Assembly: GCF_000243735.2 (NCBI RefSeq)
Contig: NZ_AHMP02000003.1
Coordinates: forward strand, 2,626,001-2,690,000
Direction: 5' to 3'
DNA: 64,000 nucleotides
From: Leptospira kmetyi serovar Malaysia str. Bejo-Iso9
GTDB lineage: Bacteria > Spirochaetota > Leptospiria > Leptospirales > Leptospiraceae
Shown: positions 60,387 to 64,000 of the stretch, in pieces
How positions within the stretch are numbered: the stretch's first letter is position 1
How the letters are laid out: the number at the start of each line of letters is the position of its first letter
The notes under the pieces: generated by a model
The model's database searches: none
Seen by the model: the letters and a program-made list of their open reading frames with translations, nothing else
Told to the model about the DNA's origin: nothing
Made by a program: the position numbers and the translations under genes

Positions 60387-62738
60387 ATGAAAAAGAACGA
60401 TATTTTTTCCACAGACCATCCTACTGCGAACGGAAAAGCGGACGATCCGCTTCGAAGTTCCTTTACGAAGAATCTAATCGGTAAAAAACAAAAGCTCGGA
60501 ATTCGTACGAGAATCTCCGTTATACTCGCCGCCCTTTTATCCGTGGGTGCCCTTCTCGTAACCACGATCAATTCCGTCGTCGCTTATCAAAGACTCAAAC
60601 AGGAAGCGGAATCCGGAGCCAGACTCGCTTCGGAAAAATACACGAGAGAAATATCACAGTTTTTGAATGTAGGTTTGGGAGCGGTTCGAGGTTTCAAATC
60701 CGTTCTGGAAAAAACGAGACCGAACCGACCCATGTTGGTGGAAGCCTTCGGAGGATTTCTTCATATCCAACCCGACTACTTCGGAGTTTGGGCGGTATTC
60801 GAACCGAACGCATTCGACGGTTTGGACAATTCTTATAGAAACGCGAAGGGGCACGACGCTTCGGGAAGATTCGTTCCTTATATCAATCGCGCCTTGGACG
60901 AAGATAAACTAGTATATGAGAATTGTGTAAACTACGAAGATCCCGGACCCAAAGGACTTTATTATTCCGTTCCGAGACAAACTCAAAAGGAATTTCTCAC
61001 CGAACCGACGAGTTATCTCGTTTCCGGAAAATCGATTCTGATGGTTTCGATCGTCGCTCCCGTTTTTAGAAATTCGAAATTCGCCGGAGTCGTCGGAGTC
61101 GACGTCACGATCGAAAGAATGCAGACTAAGATCGGATCGATTCGTCCGTTCCGAAATCAGGGTTACTTGGCTTTTCTTTCCCCGGACGGTTCCTTTGCCG
61201 CAAACGGAAAAGATCCTTCGACCGTTGGAAAACAAATCGCCGAACCTTCGGAGAGAAAAAGAATCACGGACGGAATCGCCTCGGGTCAACCCTTTCTAGA
61301 AAACAAGGACGGTTTTACGCATTATTATTATCCGGTTTTATTGGGAGATTCTCCGAGACCCTGGGCCGTTCGAGTATCCATTCCGGATTCATTATATTCA
61401 GGAGATCTAATTTATCTTTGGTTCATCTCCCTCGTATCGACCTTCGTCATTCTCGGAATGATCCTTCTTACGCTCAGATTCTCCTTTGATCGATACGTTC
61501 TCAAAGGACTTTCCAAAGCGATCGCGTATTCCGAACAGATCGCAAAAGGAAATCTTTCCGCAAGGGCTCATTATCCGAGAGAGGATGAAATCGGCGCGCT
61601 TCTCGGCGCGATGGATAAGATGCGCGAGGATCTTTCCATGTATCTCGAGGAAAGAATCGCGACACAGGCCGCGCTTCGGGAAAGCGAAGAGATCCGAAAA
61701 AGAAACGAACTCATTGAAGCGCAGAAAAAACATCTGGAAGAAGCTCTTGAAAATCTGAGAAAAGCGCAGAACCAACTTCTTCATTCCGTGAGAATGGCGA
61801 CGCTCGGACAACTTTCGGCGGGGATCAGTCACGAACTCAACAATCCTCTCGGCGCGATCAAGGCTTCCAATCAAACTCTTCTCGCTTCCGTTCCCAAAAT
61901 GAGATCCATGCTTCCCGAGGTTCACTCGATTCTTTCCCTCGCTTCTCCCGAAGAAAGAAAACTTTACATTTCCTTTATAGACGCTTGTAGAAAAGGAGAT
62001 TCCGGAATCGCCGGTCTCGAAGTGAGACGAAGAAGAAAAAACATCAGCAACACTTTGAAAGAATGGGACGTGCCGAACTCGGACGCATTAGCCGACACCA
62101 TTGCTGATATGGGAGTCGAAAATCTTTCCGAAACGTACAAACCTTTGTTTCAAATGTCCAATCGCGAAACTCTTTTGGAATATATCTACTTGGAGGAAAT
62201 CTATTTTCGAAATTCGGATACGATCCGCGTTTCTGTCGATCGAGCTTCCAAAATTCTTTTCGAGCTGAGAAATTATTCCGAAGCCGGAGACGAAAGTGCG
62301 GCTAAGAAGGTCCATATCGAGGAAACCCTGGAAACGGTTTTTACGGTGTATCAGCACTATATCCGACGAGGAGTCGATCTTACTCGATCCATCGACGAGA
62401 TTCCGCCCGTTCTTTGTGTTCGGGAGGAAATCGTTCAAGTGTGGACGCATTTGATTTTCAACGCGTTGCAAGCGATGCAGTTTAAGGGAAAACTTACGGT
62501 TCGTCTTTTTCAACGGGAGAAGGAAGCCATAGTGGAAATAGAAGACAACGGACCCGGAATTCCGGACGAGATCCGCGACAAGATATTCGAACCTTTCTTT
62601 ACGACCAAGGACGCGGGAGAAGGAAGCGGACTCGGACTCGATCTCGTTCGTAAACTTCTCGATAAAAACGAGGGAAGAATCGAATTTATCAGCGAACCCG
62701 GAAAAACCGTCTTTCGGGTATTCCTTCCTTTAAATTAG
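60387..62738 (+). CDS. Cache/HAMP sensor histidine kinase with insert after the H-box
   Basis: This 783-residue kinase has a cytoplasmic N-terminal tail, a helix near residues 42-66, a periplasmic dCache-like domain of about 270 residues (VWAVFEPNAFDGLDNSYRNA, GVVGVDVTIERM), a second helix near 340-362, a HAMP (YSEQIAKGNLSARAHYPRED), a coiled coil, then HisKA with the phosphorylatable His482 in LSAGISHELNNPLGAIKA. About 110 unusual residues (EVRRRRKNISNTLKEWDVPN) follow before the HATPase, whose N, G1 and G2 boxes are WTHLIFNALQAM, IEDNGPGIPDE and GEGSGLGLDLV. No response regulator gene is adjacent. The small-molecule signal is unknown. Confidence 0.92.
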   Translation: MKKNDIFSTDHPTANGKADDPLRSSFTKNLIGKKQKLGIRTRISVILAALLSVGALLVTTINSVVAYQRLKQEAESGARLASEKYTREISQFLNVGLGAVRGFKSVLEKTRPNRPMLVEAFGGFLHIQPDYFGVWAVFEPNAFDGLDNSYRNAKGHDASGRFVPYINRALDEDKLVYENCVNYEDPGPKGLYYSVPRQTQKEFLTEPTSYLVSGKSILMVSIVAPVFRNSKFAGVVGVDVTIERMQTKIGSIRPFRNQGYLAFLSPDGSFAANGKDPSTVGKQIAEPSERKRITDGIASGQPFLENKDGFTHYYYPVLLGDSPRPWAVRVSIPDSLYSGDLIYLWFISLVSTFVILGMILLTLRFSFDRYVLKGLSKAIAYSEQIAKGNLSARAHYPREDEIGALLGAMDKMREDLSMYLEERIATQAALRESEEIRKRNELIEAQKKHLEEALENLRKAQNQLLHSVRMATLGQLSAGISHELNNPLGAIKASNQTLLASVPKMRSMLPEVHSILSLASPEERKLYISFIDACRKGDSGIAGLEVRRRRKNISNTLKEWDVPNSDALADTIADMGVENLSETYKPLFQMSNRETLLEYIYLEEIYFRNSDTIRVSVDRASKILFELRNYSEAGDESAAKKVHIEETLETVFTVYQHYIRRGVDLTRSIDEIPPVLCVREEIVQVWTHLIFNALQAMQFKGKLTVRLFQREKEAIVEIEDNGPGIPDEIRDKIFEPFFTTKDAGEGSGLGLDLVRKLLDKNEGRIEFISEPGKTVFRVFLPLN

Positions 62739-62760
62739 AATTTCAGAATATACTTTATAA

Positions 62761-62961
62761 TCAAGAACGGTTCAATTCCTCCAAACAGGAAATACAAAGA
62801 CAATCGTTATAATCTTCCTTAAGGCGTTTACGAACTTCTGGAGAAAGACTTACGGAAAAACAATCGCAGGCGTGGGCCGCCGCGCCGCAGGAGAACGTTT
62901 TCCCGCAGCGTTGACAGGGCTTTTGAACGATTCCGGTTTGGGAGAATTCAGTCATAGACAT
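62761..62961 (-). CDS. Cysteine-rich CWC-family protein
   Basis: This 66-residue protein starts MSMTEFSQTGIVQKPCQRCG and has the CWC cysteine pattern CQRCGKTFSCGAAAHACDCF plus a later CLCISCLEEL. The cysteine groups suggest a zinc-binding knuckle. The open frame is longer upstream, but ATG 62961 lies after the GNAT stop. The family is small, and function is unknown. It follows the GNAT gene by 22 bases and they are probably co-transcribed. Confidence 0.8.
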   Translation of the reverse strand: MSMTEFSQTGIVQKPCQRCGKTFSCGAAAHACDCFSVSLSPEVRKRLKEDYNDCLCISCLEELNRS

Positions 62962-62983
62962 ACATTCAAAAAATCGAATTCGA

Positions 62984-63424
62984 TTACACGTCCCAGGAGT
63001 AATGAAAGAATTCTTGATCCTTGACGAACCCGATCGACTCGTATAATTTCTGAGCCGGATGATTGTCGAAAGCCGTGGATAAAGCGAGATACTTTGCGCC
63101 CGTTTCTCTCGCAAGAGAACCCGCTTGTTGGATCAGAGCTCTTGCGCCGCCTTTTTTACGATGCGCCGGACGAACAAAAAGATCGTTTAAGATCCAAGTG
63201 CGTTTCATCGACAAGGAAGTGAAAGAAGGATACAATTGCGTGAATCCGCAGTATTCGTTCCCATCGAGAAAGAGATAGATTTTGGATTCTTCATTGAGAA
63301 TTCTTTCCTCGATGAACTTCGTGGCGCTCGCCAAATCCGAATCCTTTTTATAAAACCGACGATACTCGTCGAACAACTGCGCGATTTCCGGGAGGTCTTG
63401 AATCTGGGCTTCTCTAATTTTCAT
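62984..63424 (-). CDS. GNAT-family N-acetyltransferase
   Basis: This 146-residue protein is one GNAT domain: KIREAQIQDLPEIAQLFDEY at the N-terminus, LFVRPAHRKKGGARALIQQA as motif A for acetyl-CoA, and LSTAFDNHPAQKLYESIGF as motif B. It would transfer acetyl from CoA to an amine or protein; substrate unknown. It sits upstream of the CWC gene and downstream of the partial gene at the window edge, all minus strand. Confidence 0.92.
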   Translation of the reverse strand: MKIREAQIQDLPEIAQLFDEYRRFYKKDSDLASATKFIEERILNEESKIYLFLDGNEYCGFTQLYPSFTSLSMKRTWILNDLFVRPAHRKKGGARALIQQAGSLARETGAKYLALSTAFDNHPAQKLYESIGFVKDQEFFHYSWDV

Positions 63425-63506
63425 CGTTTATTTTCAATTTTCCTAATAGAATCATTTTGAAAAAGCCCGCTCGATTCAAGCGTAAATTGTGCGTTTCGAC
63501 TTCGCA

Positions 63507-64000
63507 TTAATTTACGAAACTCTTCCATTTCCCGGAAAGTTTTCCTTTGCGTAAAAGATGGATTTCTCCCAGTTCCGCCATTACCTTTTCGCTTTGAGTC
63601 GGTCTGTAAAAAACGAAATCGTTCGGATAAAGGGAAGTTTTAAAAGATCCGTTTAGGATTCCCTGGTTGGTACTCGCGCCGAACAAGGAATTATCCTGAA
63701 GACCCGAAGGAGATTCTTTCTTTGCGGAAAACGCGCCTCCATATGTGAAATAAGTTAATTCCTGATTTGGATCCCAAAGAGGAAATAAAAAGGAAATCGA
63801 TTCCAAAAACGGAATTCGAGTTCCCTCCAAACGTTTTAAAATCGGAGCCGCGATAAAAACGGCCGGAGAATGTTCGTCCAAACTTACTACGTCGAAATCG
63901 GTCGGTTTTACAAGCGCGGAACCGACAGAAACGTCGTTGACGATCCCGTTTCCGAACCGCTGATAAAAACGATAGGTTTTACTTCCTCCTCCGTTGAACA
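63507..64000 (-). CDS. Truncated gene at window edge, possibly PLP/alanine-racemase-like C-terminal part
   Basis: The frame is open from 63998 to a stop at 63507, giving about 163 residues of the C-terminal part. The sequence FNGGGSKTYRFYQRFGNGIV, VNDVSVGSALVKPTDFD, and GAFSAKKESPSGLQD recalls the C-terminal domain of alanine racemase/D-threonine aldolase-like PLP enzymes, in which GGSxTY and VGSA are common. This is an uncertain guess from short motifs, and the catalytic Lys and barrel would be outside the window. The TTG at 63881 is only an internal codon. Confidence 0.5.
   Translation of the reverse strand, partial: FNGGGSKTYRFYQRFGNGIVNDVSVGSALVKPTDFDVVSLDEHSPAVFIAAPILKRLEGTRIPFLESISFLFPLWDPNQELTYFTYGGAFSAKKESPSGLQDNSLFGASTNQGILNGSFKTSLYPNDFVFYRPTQSEKVMAELGEIHLLRKGKLSGKWKSFVN

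Overview
The window reads as chromosome of a Leptospira species, probably of the pathogenic clade. The basis is the gene content: a DUF1564 protein and a DUF1554 lipoprotein, both large Leptospira families; spirochaete-type lipoboxes; moderate GC; and a short intergenic repeat (core TGTAGGAACTAC) recurring through the window. The species cannot be resolved by eye. No rRNA, tRNA, CRISPR array, insertion sequence or prophage was found. Almost everything is chromosomal housekeeping or regulatory DNA, with minus-strand genes dominating.

Region by region. 1-2.7 kb: end of homoserine dehydrogenase, a small unknown protein and a STAS protein (+), facing HflX (-), whose conserved N-terminus implies an ATT start. 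2.8-4.3 kb: exported HEAT-repeat protein. 4.3-9.9 kb: a tightly overlapping minus-strand run of acyl-CoA dehydrogenase, trpE (apparent CTG start), trpG, an MsbA-like exporter and a stand-alone receiver. 10-14 kb: YwaF-like and TMEM175-like membrane proteins around a 52-bp tandem repeat, thiolase, and an acetoacetate-decarboxylase-like protein. 14.2-15.7 kb: desaturase plus TetR pair with a palindromic operator. 15.9-19.5 kb: rhodanese, ABC-F ATPase, a 56-residue protein, DoxX. 19.7-23.5 kb: ECF sigma and FecR-type protein, diverging from an exported protein that shares a small domain with FecR, then a DUF1554 lipoprotein. 23.6-28.8 kb: unknown 675-residue protein, GpmI, MFS transporter. 28.8-34.3 kb: M48 protease, giant DUF2339 membrane protein, YdjM-like hydrolase, and a 28-residue membrane peptide.

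34.3-40.5 kb: a YceI protein with a b561-like membrane partner, then a partner-switching cluster (unknown protein, STAS antagonist, RsbW-like kinase, very large SpoIIE-type phosphatase). 40.6-41.8 kb: an ECF sigma factor with a His-rich two-helix membrane protein and a VOC protein. 42-45.5 kb: a TetR gene and an epimerase gene with a candidate operator, a DUF1564 gene in odd-composition DNA, and PaiB. 45.8-52.3 kb: K+/H+ antiporter, SRPBCC protein, ArsR-SRPBCC fusion, SPFH protein with an NADK2-like kinase, a small secreted protein, a thioesterase. 52.4-60 kb: a SUKH-like protein, a large acyl-CoA dehydrogenase, and an RND pump with a TolC lipoprotein but no adaptor. 60.4-64 kb: a Cache/HAMP histidine kinase with an unusual insert, GNAT and CWC proteins, and a truncated gene at the edge.

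The main theme is signal transduction: two ECF modules, one partner-switching module plus an orphan STAS protein, a histidine kinase, an orphan receiver, two TetR regulators and one ArsR regulator. Lipid metabolism (two acyl-CoA dehydrogenases, thiolase, desaturase, thioesterase) is also well represented. The candidates most worth follow-up are the FecR/exported-protein shared module, the NADK2-like/SPFH pair with an altered GGDG motif, the ECF/His-rich membrane protein operon, the translationally coupled 28-residue membrane peptide, and the two genes whose real starts appear to be ATT and CTG.
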